From Janthinobacterium sp. TB1-E2 (GTDB lineage Bacteria > Pseudomonadota > Gammaproteobacteria > Burkholderiales > Burkholderiaceae_D), in contig NZ_CP142523.1 of the NCBI RefSeq assembly GCF_036885605.1, forward strand, positions 6,249,112 to 6,313,111: 64,000 nucleotides of DNA, read 5' to 3'. Positions 34,825-44,317 of the stretch are shown here, in pieces. Under the pieces are notes generated by a model that was not told where the DNA came from, did not search any database, and saw only the letters and a program-made list of their open reading frames with translations. How positions within the stretch are numbered: the stretch's first letter is position 1; every line of letters starts with the position of its first letter. The translations under genes were made by a program, and so were the position numbers.

Positions 34825-34888
34825 TGTATTCGGTACTGCTTTCGCGCTATCGACAAAGCGTTGTGTTTGTCAGTTGCGAAGAAGGAAG

Positions 34889-34917
34889 AGTATGAAGCAT
34901 TTCGCTACGTCCGTCAA
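34889..34917 (-). promoter_or_regulatory. rrn operon 2 promoter
   Basis: Minus-strand TTGACG (34912-34917), 17-bp spacer, CATACT (34889-34894). The upstream similarity with operon 1 ends shortly beyond. The 95 bp up to the yfaP stop hold no terminator that I can see, so the upstream operon may read into the rrn promoter. Confidence 0.75.
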
Positions 34918-35011
34918 CTCCTTCTTTTTCTCTACTTTACTCAGCATTTGCATGCGTCGTTCAGCGAGGGGGCGAATTATAGCCAAGCAACAGCCTGTCC
35001 GCAAGAGACAT

Positions 35012-35773
35012 TTATGGCAAGACAAACGATTTCACCAGGGTCAGCTCGCCCGCCGCCCGCATCGGCACCTGGAAGCTTTGCAGCTTTTCGCGCGGCGTGC
35101 CTTCGTTGGTGATGATCGATATGCGCGCGACAGTCAGCATGGCGGTGTTTTCGCCGCTGCCGTAGTAATTGACATAGGCGTGATAGTTGCCCTTCACGGG
35201 CGCCGCGCTGGAAAAGATTTCCGGACCATAGCCAGTCGTCACGTCCACGTCCAGCGCGCCGCCATCTTTTAATACGCGGTTGCCATACCAGGCGTGGCCA
35301 CCATCCGGCGTGACCACATGCAGATCGAGGTCGGTGCCGGCACTGTCCCAAGACAGCACGATGCGCAGGCGCGCCTGGGTCTTGCCCTGGTAGCTGTCGA
35401 CAAACTGGGTGCGCGCGCGACTCCTGCCATCGGGCGAGCGTACTTCCACGCTGTTCGAGCCGCTGCCGAAACCGTAAGGCCGGCCATAGCTGCCATCCTC
35501 ACCAACTTCCATCGGCATCGCCACGCCGTTGACCACCAGGGTAGCGGGCTTGCCCTTGACGGCGCCCGCGATACGGCCCCGTATCTGCGCCGTTTCAGCC
35601 TGGCCCGGCTGCAGGTTGACCGACGCGGCGGGGTAATTGACCGCTTGCGTATAGTCCTCGCGCGCACCGGCCGAATTGCGCCAGCCGCTCTTCGGTGCGT
35701 CGATGGTGACCTGGGCCTGCGCCCATAGTGGCAATAGCATTAGCGGAATCGCGCAACGGATATAAAAACTCAC
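35012..35773 (-). CDS. yfaP: YfaP-like secreted protein (DUF2135) of the macroglobulin operon
   Basis: 253 residues with a signal peptide (SFYIRCAIPLMLLPLWAQA). A beta-rich region of about residues 60-125 resembles an Ig-like domain (RGRIAGAVKGKPATLVVNG). The DUF2135 core follows: LSWDSAGTDLDLHVVTPDGG, then HAWYGNRVLKDGGALDVDVT and the YHAYVNYYG strand. This is the YfaP family. The start is GTG at 35773, overlapping the yfaQ stop by GTGA. It is the last gene of the five-gene operon, matching the E. coli order. Periplasmic, molecular role unknown; likely part of the alpha-2-macroglobulin complex. Confidence 0.85.
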   Translation of the reverse strand: MSFYIRCAIPLMLLPLWAQAQVTIDAPKSGWRNSAGAREDYTQAVNYPAASVNLQPGQAETAQIRGRIAGAVKGKPATLVVNGVAMPMEVGEDGSYGRPYGFGSGSNSVEVRSPDGRSRARTQFVDSYQGKTQARLRIVLSWDSAGTDLDLHVVTPDGGHAWYGNRVLKDGGALDVDVTTGYGPEIFSSAAPVKGNYHAYVNYYGSGENTAMLTVARISIITNEGTPREKLQSFQVPMRAAGELTLVKSFVLP

Positions 35774-37455
35774 AGGGCCTCCAGGTTAAGGTCGACGAGC
35801 CGGCGTGCCAGCCGCTCGACATATTCTTCGTCCTGGCCGCGCGGATGATTGCGCAGGCCAAGGTGTAAATATTCATGGGCCAGGGTGATGCGGTCTTCGC
35901 GCGTGGCCAGCGGCCGCATATAAATGCGGTTGCGCGACTGCTCCGAATATGGCGCGCCGCTCTGCAAGGCGCAGACCAGCGGCGCTTGCGGCGGCGCTTC
36001 ATAACCGGCCTCGCGCAGCAGCACGCGCTGCCAGCGCGGCACGGACCGCGCCAGCCAATCCTCGTTCTGCGCCAGGCGCCGGCAACGCGCGCCCGTATTG
36101 CCGAAGGTGCTCAGGGCGCCGCCGGGATAGGCCGCCGCCAGCAATTCATCATAGTGCTTGCCCTGTCTGGCCTGGCGCACCGCCTCGCTCCACGCCATCG
36201 TGCCCTCGGACGCCTGGTTACTGTGATAGCGCACGGTGACGCCATCGACAATCAGCTGGTCGGTCCAGCGCGCAATCGCCAGGGCCGCTGGCGTGGCGGG
36301 GCTGGGACTGACACGCTGGGTCGCGCTGCTGTCGGCGATCTGCTGGCAGCCCGCCACCGTCACCGCGTTCTGCTGCAGATACGTGCGCGCGGCAATCGCC
36401 AGCGCCTTGGCCGCTTCCGGCTCGTTGGCATTCGCTTCGCGGTCGAGCACGCGCGCCACATATTCATTGACGCCGAAGCGGCCACGCAATTGCGGACGGC
36501 CGCCCTTCTCTTGCAGCAGCATCAGCTCGCCGGCGCTGCGCAAGGCCAGGTTCTGGCCATTGTCGAATTGCACATGGTAGCGGCCATTGAGCGGGCCAGG
36601 TGCGGCCACGCCACGTTCGCCGCGCACGGTGCGGATCGGATAGCGCTTGAAATAATCGACCACCACGCAACCGCCATCGTCGGCCGCGCCTACCGGCGGC
36701 AAGCTGGCGGCCAGCCTGGGCGCCCACTGCTCGAAGACATTGCTGCTGCCGCCCGCGCCGCCGAACCAGATCGGCGTGCCGTCGGCCAGCCAGCCGGCCG
36801 CGCCGCCGATACGTTCGTCCGTCCGGCGCCGCTCGTGCCAGGAATACGTTTTGACGCGCAACTGGCTGCCGAACCAACGCGCCGTGCCGGCGCCGCGTCC
36901 ATCGAGCACCACGCGCAGTAGCGCCGCTTCGGCGTCCGCGCGGCTGGCGGCCGGGATGCTGTCCAGCGCGCGCAGCAGGCTATCGAGGCGCACCGTGCGC
37001 GCCGGCGCCAGTTGCGCGGGGTCGGACAGCCAGCCAAGGTCGCCTGCGGGCGCCGCGCCCAGGCGGCCGGTCCAGTACTGGCGCCATGAAGCCGGCGCGA
37101 TCATCAGGCGCTTGGGCGAGAAAAATGGACCGCACGATTGCGCCAGCGCCGCGTCGTGGCCGATGCTCTGGCCTGCATCGCAGCAATACACCTCTTCCGG
37201 ATCGCGGCCGCCGCAGCGGTAGTCCGGCATCGCCACCTTGTTATCGCTCGCGTACACATACACGAACAGCTTCCACAAGCTGGCCAGCGGTACTTGCCGC
37301 GCGCCGTCAAACGGCGGCGACGCCGTGCCACCCTGGCGCAACTGGCGCACTTCCATCTTGCCGTCACGCCACCAGGCCACATCCAGCGATGCAGACCAGG
37401 CAGGAGCGGCCAGCAACAGAGTCGCCATGAATGCAGGAAGTGCTACGCGCATCAC
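35770..37455 (-). CDS. yfaQ: YfaQ-like secreted multidomain protein (DUF2300)
   Basis: 561 residues with a signal peptide (cut near PAWSA). Three parts can be seen. Residues 55-240 resemble a penicillin-binding-protein fold: ASLWKLFV gives Ser59-x-x-Lys62, and VKTYSW at 201-206 precedes GWLADGTPIWFGG as KTG does in transpeptidases. Residues 325-365 (GRFGVNEYVARVLDRE, then ALAIAARTYL) resemble the SpoIID/LytB lytic transglycosylase core with a Glu at 340. The C terminus has HEYLH at 527-531, a zinc-protease-type HExxH. Official name only DUF2300; the domain reading is my inference. The start is GTG 37455 or ATG 37452, overlapping the yfaS stop. Confidence 0.8.
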   Translation of the reverse strand: MMRVALPAFMATLLLAAPAWSASLDVAWWRDGKMEVRQLRQGGTASPPFDGARQVPLASLWKLFVYVYASDNKVAMPDYRCGGRDPEEVYCCDAGQSIGHDAALAQSCGPFFSPKRLMIAPASWRQYWTGRLGAAPAGDLGWLSDPAQLAPARTVRLDSLLRALDSIPAASRADAEAALLRVVLDGRGAGTARWFGSQLRVKTYSWHERRRTDERIGGAAGWLADGTPIWFGGAGGSSNVFEQWAPRLAASLPPVGAADDGGCVVVDYFKRYPIRTVRGERGVAAPGPLNGRYHVQFDNGQNLALRSAGELMLLQEKGGRPQLRGRFGVNEYVARVLDREANANEPEAAKALAIAARTYLQQNAVTVAGCQQIADSSATQRVSPSPATPAALAIARWTDQLIVDGVTVRYHSNQASEGTMAWSEAVRQARQGKHYDELLAAAYPGGALSTFGNTGARCRRLAQNEDWLARSVPRWQRVLLREAGYEAPPQAPLVCALQSGAPYSEQSRNRIYMRPLATREDRITLAHEYLHLGLRNHPRGQDEEYVERLARRLVDLNLEAL

Positions 37456-40400
37456 TCGACCTTCAGCGCGCGCGTGGTCTTGCCGCCGCCTTCGAAGGCT
37501 TTCTGCTCCGGCTGATACATGCGGTAAAAGCGCGCCGGCGGCAGCACATAATTGCCCTTCTGCGCAAAGCGCAGCAAGTGGCGCACGGTCACGTCACCTT
37601 CCAGTGGCTCGATCGGCACGGCGTAGCCGTCGCGGCGCTCGGTGTGGCGCGCGCGTTCCAGCGCAGCCGGCTTGTCGCCCGCCATGACCATGCCCCAGGT
37701 AGTCGATTCGACCATGGCACCGGGCGGCAGCGCCGCTTCCAGCAAGCCAAAACGGTGCTTCGCACCCGGCGCCGCTTTCAAGGTGATTTCATCGAGGTAG
37801 AGCGCGTCCGTGCTGAGCGCTTCACCCGGCTTGACCAGCTCCGTCGTGTAGCCGCCCTTGCCCGCCTTCATGCGCAGGATGCGCCGTTCGACGGCAACCG
37901 GCAAGGTTGGCGCTTCGGCCGCGTGACTGTCGTACTGCAGCACGGCCACCGTGCCGGCCGGCGCCACGGTCGATGCGGCGAAACGCAGTTTGTCAGGCAA
38001 GCCCTTGGCGTCGGCCCAACGCCAGACCGGTTGGCCGCTGCGGCTGTCGCGTTTTTGCCAGGTGCCGTCCAGCGTGACGGCCGGCCCCTTGCCGAACGAT
38101 GCACCGCCCAGCTTCTTTTGCACCCACATCAAGGTCATCGCGCGGTCCAGTGTCGGCATCTCGGCGCGCACTCCGGCCAGCACCGCGTCGGCCTGGGTAG
38201 CCGGCATTTCGCCTGCCAGCATCAGCAAGGCTTGCGCCACCGGCGCTTTCGATACACTCAACACCTGCCACGAGCTGGCCACTTGCAGCTGCAGCGAATG
38301 CGGCAGGGCGATGCCGTTCTGGGCGGCCACCAGCGCCACCAGACCAAGGCCCATCGCTTGCGCTTCGCGGTCAGAGGCTCCGCCCAACAGCAGGCTGCCG
38401 CTGTCGCCCGCCTGGCGCGGCTTGCCGCCCAGGACGGCGATGGCGCTGTCGTCCACGAGGCCCGCCGCCAGCGTCTGCGTGGGCAGGCCCATCTCGCGCG
38501 CCATCCACAACACCAGCGCGCGGTCGCCCATCGCATCCTTCAAGCCATGTTCGCTGTAGACGGCCAGCAGCTTGTTCCAGTGCTCGGGCGGCAGCTCGAT
38601 GCGCAGCGCGCGCGCCGCGTACCAGTCCGCGTAATAGGCGTACGCCGTCATCAGGGCATTGCCGGCCGTGGCATTACCCCACCAGCCGAAGACGGCGTTC
38701 GGACCGGCCATCGATACCAGGCGCAGGCGTTGTGCCGTGAGCAGTGTTTGCAGGCGTTCGCTTGCAGCACCCGCGTCCGGCCCCAGGCTTTGCGTGGCCA
38801 GCGCGAGCGGAATCAAACGGCTGGCCGTCTGCTCCACGCAGCCATATGGATAGTCGATCAGATCGTCGGCAATGCGCGCGAACTGGCTGGCCGCTCCTTG
38901 AGCGAACGAGACGCGGATATTGCGCGCGTCCGCCGGCAGCTTGAGTGGAATATCACCCGTGACGCCATCAAGCGGCAGCACCAAGGAGCGCGGGCTGCTC
39001 CAGGCCGCGGGCAGGGTTTGCATGGCCGTGTCCAAGGCGTCGACCAGTTTGCCATTCTGTTTTACTTCCAGGCGCAGCGGCCCACCGCCAGCCGTCAACG
39101 GAAATTCGACGTAATTGACACCCGGTTTGGCGGACAGCTTTTCCGTCTTCGGCTGCACCCCGCCAGAGAGAACAATGTCGAGCGCCTGCTCCTTGCCCGT
39201 CTGGTTGAATACGGCCACCGAGGCGCGCGGCGCATCGCCAGCGCGCATCCAGTCGGGCGCCGTCCACTTGGCATAGAAGTTTTTATCGGAACGCAGATAG
39301 ACCGTGCGCTGGCCGACGCGCCCCTGTTCATCCATCGCGCGGCCCGTGATCCTCCAGCGGGTCAGCGCATCGGGCATGGTGAAACTCACGCGCGCATTGC
39401 CATTGACGTCGGTCTTCAGCGATGGCGCCCAGTAGGCCGTATCGATATTGTCGCGGCGCGGACGTTCGAGCACCTTCACGCCACGCTCGTTGTAATTGTG
39501 TCGCGCGGGCGCGCCGGCCGTGCGGCCCTGCGCCATGTCGTAGCTGATGAAGGACAGGCTGGCCGTCGTGCGCACGTTGTTGCGGCGCGGGTGATAGAAA
39601 AAGTCGCCGATGTCCGGCGCAATTTCCGGCTGCAGCACATAGATCATTTCATCGACCACGCCCAGCGCCACCATGGTGCTCAAAGGCTTGCCATCGAGCG
39701 TCGCCGTCACATCGAGCGTGACCTTCTCGCCCGGCTGGTAGACCTCCTTGTCGCTCTTGAATTGCAGCGCGATGCGCGGCTCGATCACTTGCAGGCCCGC
39801 GTTCTCGAAGACGAAGTCGCCATTGCGCGTGTACGCCACCGAGAACGTCATGTTCGGGCCATGCTCTTCTTTTACCGGGATGCGCACTCTCCACTGGCGC
39901 GGCGCCACGCGCTTCGCCTGGTACCAGTTGGCGGCGCCGGCCATCAAGCCATATTGCTCCACCTTGTCGCGCTCGAGCGTCAACAGCGCCTGGTCGACCT
40001 TGTCGGAGAACGTGATCAAGGCTTCGGCCGTGTCGCCCGGACGATAGCGGGCGCGGTCCAGCACGATCTCGATGCTGCCCGGCGTCGTTTGCACGCCATC
40101 GCCGGCGACCCAGTGGCTGGCGGCGGCCAGCAGGTTGCCGCGCTCGTCGCGCAGCGCCAGCTGGTACGAGCCGGAGGCGGGGAACGTCACGTCCCAGCCC
40201 TTGGCATTTGGATCGAACGCGCCGTCGGTCTTGCTCTGTTTTTCCAGCTGCACCATCTCCCAGCGCACGGGCTTGGCCGCGCCCTGTCCATCGGCCAGCA
40301 AGTCGAAATGCACGGCCTGGCCAGGGTCGGAAAACTGGCGCGCCGCCTTCAACTGGTAGCTGCTGCTCGAGCGTTCTATCATCAGCTCGCGCGTCGCCTT

Positions 40401-42008
40401 GACGCGGTAGGCCGCGCCATCGGTCGCCAGCACGGTCAAGATGTAGCGCGAGGGATCGGCGGTGGGCGGCAAGCTGAAGTCCACATTGCCGCTGCCGTCG
40501 CTCGTCACTTCCTCCGTCTTCAGGGCCACGGGGAACAGGCCGCTGTAACGCAGCTCGCCTTCGACCATGGTGTTTTGCTGGCCACGCAAGGACAAGGTCA
40601 TCTTCGCGTTTTTCACGGGTTTGCCATCGGGGTAGCGCAGCGCGATGCTGCCCTTGACGGCCTCGCCCGTCTTGAATTCCGGCTTCGAAGGCTGGACGTT
40701 GATTTCAAAGTGCGGCTTGACGTATTCAGCCACGCGGAAGGCCGCGCCATACACGCCATCCTTGTAATTGAAACGCAGTTCATAGCCGCCGGCGGTCGCT
40801 TCCGTGGGCAGGCGGAAGCGCGTGTCGGCGCCCGTCTCGCCAGACAGCTGCAGCGTTTGCGTCAGCAGCGGCGTGCCATTCGGATTGAGCACGCTCAAGC
40901 TGATCGGCGCCGCGCTTGCTGCCTGCGAGTTGCGCGCGGAGGTAAATTCGCGGCCCAAAAACTTGACGTTGACTTCATCGCCGGGCCGGTACAGAGGCCG
41001 GTCCGTCACGGCATAGATCTTGGTGTTATAGATCTCGCTGTCATAGTAAAAATTCTCGGACACGAACACGCCGCCGGCGCCGTCCTGGCCCAGCACATAC
41101 GTGTGTTCGGGGCTGCCGCGCTCGAGCGAGGCAACGCCGTCGGCGCCTGTGACAGCCGACTGCAGCACGCCCGTGCCATCGGTCCACGCCACGTTGGCGC
41201 CAGCCACGGCGGCACTGTTGTCGCGCCGCGCCGTCCATACGAGCATCTGGCCGGACGAGACCTTGGTCACAGCCACCGTGTCCGACACGAATACCAGGGT
41301 GGTGGCGCGGTGTTCGCCGATGATCGCTTCGACCAGGTACAGGCCCGGCTTGCGCTTGCCCAGCGGGATCATCACATTGCCGGCGCCAGCGACGATGAAG
41401 TCGCTGCTGGAGCCATCGAGCTTGACGCCTTTCGGCGGCGCGATGGCCTTGGCTTGCCAGATCGGATAGCGGAAGCTGTCGACCAGTTCCATGCCCTTGA
41501 TCGGCTTGTACTGCGGATGGCTGGCGAACACGGTGCGCCGGCGGATCGCGTCATTGGTCGCCAGCTGCGGCTGCTCTTTCGTGACGGCGAGGCGCGCTTC
41601 GCTGGAAAACAGCTTGCGCCAGGCCAGGCGCGACTGCTTCCACCAGCTATCCCACAGAAAACTCAAAGTGTTGGCCAGGCCTTCGCCCTGGTAATTGCCC
41701 TCGACCTGGATGCGGTGCAGATTGCGCTGCTTTTTCAGGAACTCCATCGGTTCGGGCACGCGGTAGACGACGATGTCGGCGCCCGAATATGCTTCCAGGT
41801 TCATGCGTCCCATGTCGCGGCCCGGCACCTCGAGGCGCACGCGCGCTTCATCAAGACTGCCATAACTGGCGTCCGACAGCAGGAAGAACGGTTCACCCTT
41901 GAAGGTCGTGTAATTGCTGGGCTCGCGCTGCTGCGCGGAGGCGCTGCCCAGCATGAGCAGCGCCAGAAAGCCCATGAAGAGCAGCTTCATGACAAAAATC
42001 GGCTTCAT
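37452..42008 (-). CDS. yfaS: Bacterial alpha-2-macroglobulin (YfaS/MagD type) with CVEQ thioester motif
   Basis: 1518-residue periplasmic protease-trap protein. The ATG at 42008 opens a signal peptide (MKPIFVMKLLFMGFLALLML, cut near ASA-QQ) with no lipobox Cys. MG-type beta domains are recognisable (VTDRPLYRPGDEVNVKFLGR, DRARYRPGDTAEALITFSDK), then a bait-region/A2M segment (AYWAPSLKTDVNGNARVSFT). At Cys1057 the thioester motif CVEQ lies in DYPYGCVEQTASRLIPLALA, followed by the alpha/alpha-toroid (YAYYADWYAARALRIELPPE) and a C-terminal receptor-like domain. In P. aeruginosa MagD binds host elastase and sits in an inner-membrane complex with operon partners. Overlaps yfaT by ATGA and yfaQ by 1-4 bases. 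Confidence 0.92.
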   Translation of the reverse strand: MKPIFVMKLLFMGFLALLMLGSASAQQREPSNYTTFKGEPFFLLSDASYGSLDEARVRLEVPGRDMGRMNLEAYSGADIVVYRVPEPMEFLKKQRNLHRIQVEGNYQGEGLANTLSFLWDSWWKQSRLAWRKLFSSEARLAVTKEQPQLATNDAIRRRTVFASHPQYKPIKGMELVDSFRYPIWQAKAIAPPKGVKLDGSSSDFIVAGAGNVMIPLGKRKPGLYLVEAIIGEHRATTLVFVSDTVAVTKVSSGQMLVWTARRDNSAAVAGANVAWTDGTGVLQSAVTGADGVASLERGSPEHTYVLGQDGAGGVFVSENFYYDSEIYNTKIYAVTDRPLYRPGDEVNVKFLGREFTSARNSQAASAAPISLSVLNPNGTPLLTQTLQLSGETGADTRFRLPTEATAGGYELRFNYKDGVYGAAFRVAEYVKPHFEINVQPSKPEFKTGEAVKGSIALRYPDGKPVKNAKMTLSLRGQQNTMVEGELRYSGLFPVALKTEEVTSDGSGNVDFSLPPTADPSRYILTVLATDGAAYRVKATRELMIERSSSSYQLKAARQFSDPGQAVHFDLLADGQGAAKPVRWEMVQLEKQSKTDGAFDPNAKGWDVTFPASGSYQLALRDERGNLLAAASHWVAGDGVQTTPGSIEIVLDRARYRPGDTAEALITFSDKVDQALLTLERDKVEQYGLMAGAANWYQAKRVAPRQWRVRIPVKEEHGPNMTFSVAYTRNGDFVFENAGLQVIEPRIALQFKSDKEVYQPGEKVTLDVTATLDGKPLSTMVALGVVDEMIYVLQPEIAPDIGDFFYHPRRNNVRTTASLSFISYDMAQGRTAGAPARHNYNERGVKVLERPRRDNIDTAYWAPSLKTDVNGNARVSFTMPDALTRWRITGRAMDEQGRVGQRTVYLRSDKNFYAKWTAPDWMRAGDAPRASVAVFNQTGKEQALDIVLSGGVQPKTEKLSAKPGVNYVEFPLTAGGGPLRLEVKQNGKLVDALDTAMQTLPAAWSSPRSLVLPLDGVTGDIPLKLPADARNIRVSFAQGAASQFARIADDLIDYPYGCVEQTASRLIPLALATQSLGPDAGAASERLQTLLTAQRLRLVSMAGPNAVFGWWGNATAGNALMTAYAYYADWYAARALRIELPPEHWNKLLAVYSEHGLKDAMGDRALVLWMAREMGLPTQTLAAGLVDDSAIAVLGGKPRQAGDSGSLLLGGASDREAQAMGLGLVALVAAQNGIALPHSLQLQVASSWQVLSVSKAPVAQALLMLAGEMPATQADAVLAGVRAEMPTLDRAMTLMWVQKKLGGASFGKGPAVTLDGTWQKRDSRSGQPVWRWADAKGLPDKLRFAASTVAPAGTVAVLQYDSHAAEAPTLPVAVERRILRMKAGKGGYTTELVKPGEALSTDALYLDEITLKAAPGAKHRFGLLEAALPPGAMVESTTWGMVMAGDKPAALERARHTERRDGYAVPIEPLEGDVTVRHLLRFAQKGNYVLPPARFYRMYQPEQKAFEGGGKTTRALKVE

Positions 42009-42685
42009 GATAAAAACGCCAGCCGGAACACCCCGGCGAAATTGGGATTGTTGACCACAGGTTGCCACCGCGTGTCCTTCCAGCTCGTGAGTTCTTTGAT
42101 ATCGACGGTCCGCAGACCATTGTCGTCGGGGGTGACGGTGCCGGTGTGGTAGGCGATGCGCGCCCCCATCCAGACCATCAAGTGCTGTTCGTCGCCCTGG
42201 TCGAAAAACAGCAGGTCGCCGGGCAGCGCCTGGCTGATTTCGCGGGCGATGAAACGGCTGTTGTGCTGCACCAGCGCCAGTGCCGTGACGAAGTGGCCGA
42301 CATTGCCGCCCGTTTGCACCCAACGGTTGCGCAAGGCGGCCTGAGCCGCGCTCAGTTCCAGCTCGGGCGGCAGGCGCCGGTCGCTGGCGATGCCGTTCGC
42401 ATGCAGCCACTTCGCGTCATGCACGGTGAGCGCCTCATTGACGGCAAAGCGCACCAGGCCGGCGCAATCGCGGTGCGTCCAGCGCGGCGACGGGCCACGT
42501 TCGATTTGCGCGTTGACGATGCGCAGCATCCAGGCCTGGAAGGCGCGGCTCTGTGCCTGTGACAGCTGCACCTGAGGGTCGGCAGCCGCGCGCAAGGCCC
42601 AGGCGGGCATTGCCACGGTGGCGGCGCAAGCCGCCAGCCAGCGCAAGGCGGCACGGCGTCCATGCCGTCCATGCCACAGCGTCAT
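42005..42685 (-). CDS. yfaT: YfaT-like secreted protein (DUF1175)
   Basis: 226 residues. The ATG at 42685 overlaps the yfaA stop (ATGA). The N terminus MTLWHGRHGRRAALRWLAAC plus AATVAMPAWA is a signal peptide, possibly twin-arginine. The core has DCAGLVRFAVNEAL (Cys74) and, 94 residues later, GDLLFFDQGDEQHLMVWMG (His168). That is the spacing and wording of NlpC/P60 papain-like peptidases that cut peptidoglycan stems (DCSGLV..., H-x-G). DUF1175 has no established activity, so this reading is inference. In the yfaA-T-S-Q-P order it directly precedes the macroglobulin. Confidence 0.83.
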   Translation of the reverse strand: MTLWHGRHGRRAALRWLAACAATVAMPAWALRAAADPQVQLSQAQSRAFQAWMLRIVNAQIERGPSPRWTHRDCAGLVRFAVNEALTVHDAKWLHANGIASDRRLPPELELSAAQAALRNRWVQTGGNVGHFVTALALVQHNSRFIAREISQALPGDLLFFDQGDEQHLMVWMGARIAYHTGTVTPDDNGLRTVDIKELTSWKDTRWQPVVNNPNFAGVFRLAFLS

Positions 42686-44289
42686 CGCGCGGCCTCTTGC
42701 CATTCCAGCGTTTCCCATGACGTACCGCTGGCTGGCTGCCGCTTGAGCACCATGCGCAGCGGCGGATATTTTTTCAAGGCGTTCAGGCGCGGCACCAAGT
42801 GTTCGTTGGCGGCCGCGCGCAAGACCGGTTCGTTATTCGCCGGCAGGGTATCGAAGGCTTCCAGCTGGATCAGCCGGGCCAGCGACGCCGGCGCGATCAG
42901 GCCGATCGTGCGCGAAGCATCGGGCAGCAGGTCGCTGGCGGCCGGCGCCTGCTTGCGGCGCACGGCCAGCACCTGGTCCACCAGCTTGCCGTCGGTGGAA
43001 AAGACAACGGTATTGCCGGCCACGGCCAGCGCCGGCTTGGATTGGCCCAGCGCCGTGGCGACGCTGCGTTCCCAACGCGTGGCGCCATCTTTCCCTGTCG
43101 TTTTGCGCACGGGGTCCTTGCCGGCGATGGCCGCCTCGAACAAGCTGCCATACAGAGCGTCATCACCGGCCTGCGCACTGCGCGTGGCGACAAAAACCGG
43201 TGTATGCAGCCGCGAACTGCCATACCAGCACGCGGCGGCCGGGCCTTGCAAGTGCCCGGCCAGCGGCGCCACCGGCTCCGATGTCTTGCTATCCAGGCGT
43301 TTGAGCACGGGCTGCAGCGCGGTCCAGTCGACCGGCACGCTGAAACAGGCGCTCGGGTTGTGCGGCAGCTGCGGCCACAAGGCGCTGCTGTCATAGCCGC
43401 CGTTTTTCAGTTTATCGGCATTGAGCAGCACCTTCGATTGCCAGGCGCCCTGTTGAAAATCGAAGCGCAGCGCCTCTAACGCGCCAAAGAAAGGCTGGTA
43501 GCCGAAGGACAGGAAGTCCGCCTTGACGGCGATGCTGTGGCCCTCGGGCGCGGCGCCGTCGAGATGGAATTGCGCATGAAAGACGTTCTGTTTGGCCGAC
43601 TCCGGCGCCAGCAGGCTGGCCACGGTTTTCTCGGCCGTGCCATCGCCATGCTTTCCGTCGCTGCCGCCATACAGCATGCCGGGATGAGACAGGATGACCA
43701 GGCGCTGGCCATGCGCGGCAAACAGCAAGGTGCGCTGGTAAGCGTAGTTCAGCGCATACACGGGCACCTGGCCGCCATCGACGCGCAAGCTGCCGGCCAC
43801 GCGCATCTGCGTATCCTTCAGGGCGATCTTGCCCGCTTCTTCCAGCAAACGCGTCAGCTGGCTGCGCGACACGGCGATGGCGAAATGCTTGAGCGAGCCG
43901 TCGGCGTCGCGCCACAAGGCCACTTCCGCCGGCTGGTCCAGCACCATGCGCAGCAGCTGGTCACCCCAGCCCAGCTCATGCTCGTAAGCGATGCGGCGCA
44001 AGCTGCCCTTGAGCCCCAGCCGGTCTTCGCTTTGCTCGTAATAGAACAGGAAATCCTCACGCAACACGTCGCGCGCCAGCGGCACCGTCAGCAAGTCGCG
44101 CGGCAAGGCCGACAGGCTTTTCGTGCGGACCAGCGCGTCGGGCCGGGATAAATCGAGCTTCAGGCCATTGACCGGCCCCATCGCGCCCCAGCCAAAAACC
44201 CGATAGCCGACCAGTGCGGCCGCTACCACGGCCACGCCGGCCAGCGTCCCGAGCAGGACTTTTTTATTGAGTACTTTTTTCGCCAGCAC
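42682..44289 (-). CDS. yfaA: YfaA-like membrane-anchored protein (DUF2138)
   Basis: 535 residues, GTG start at 44289 with AAGGGA about 8 bases ahead. A single N-terminal transmembrane helix (KVLLGTLAGVAVVAAALVGY) anchors a large periplasmic domain typical of DUF2138: LKLDLSRPDALVRTKSLSAL, LPRDLLTVPLARDVLREDFL, and later HPGMLYGG. First gene of the macroglobulin operon. No enzymatic motif recognised; probably a scaffold or inhibitor-like partner in the inner-membrane macroglobulin complex (inference from the mag complex of Pseudomonas). Confidence 0.83.
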   Translation of the reverse strand: MLAKKVLNKKVLLGTLAGVAVVAAALVGYRVFGWGAMGPVNGLKLDLSRPDALVRTKSLSALPRDLLTVPLARDVLREDFLFYYEQSEDRLGLKGSLRRIAYEHELGWGDQLLRMVLDQPAEVALWRDADGSLKHFAIAVSRSQLTRLLEEAGKIALKDTQMRVAGSLRVDGGQVPVYALNYAYQRTLLFAAHGQRLVILSHPGMLYGGSDGKHGDGTAEKTVASLLAPESAKQNVFHAQFHLDGAAPEGHSIAVKADFLSFGYQPFFGALEALRFDFQQGAWQSKVLLNADKLKNGGYDSSALWPQLPHNPSACFSVPVDWTALQPVLKRLDSKTSEPVAPLAGHLQGPAAACWYGSSRLHTPVFVATRSAQAGDDALYGSLFEAAIAGKDPVRKTTGKDGATRWERSVATALGQSKPALAVAGNTVVFSTDGKLVDQVLAVRRKQAPAASDLLPDASRTIGLIAPASLARLIQLEAFDTLPANNEPVLRAAANEHLVPRLNALKKYPPLRMVLKRQPASGTSWETLEWQEAAR

Positions 44290-44317
44290 CTTGTATCCCT
44301 TTTAGCCTGCCGTAGCA

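Noticed and set aside
37431..42152. 1573-codon open frame on the plus strand across yfaS
   Set aside because: Exactly antisense to the alpha-2-macroglobulin gene, low-complexity His/Arg/Gln-rich translation typical of mirror frames in GC-rich genes, no domain or ribosome site.
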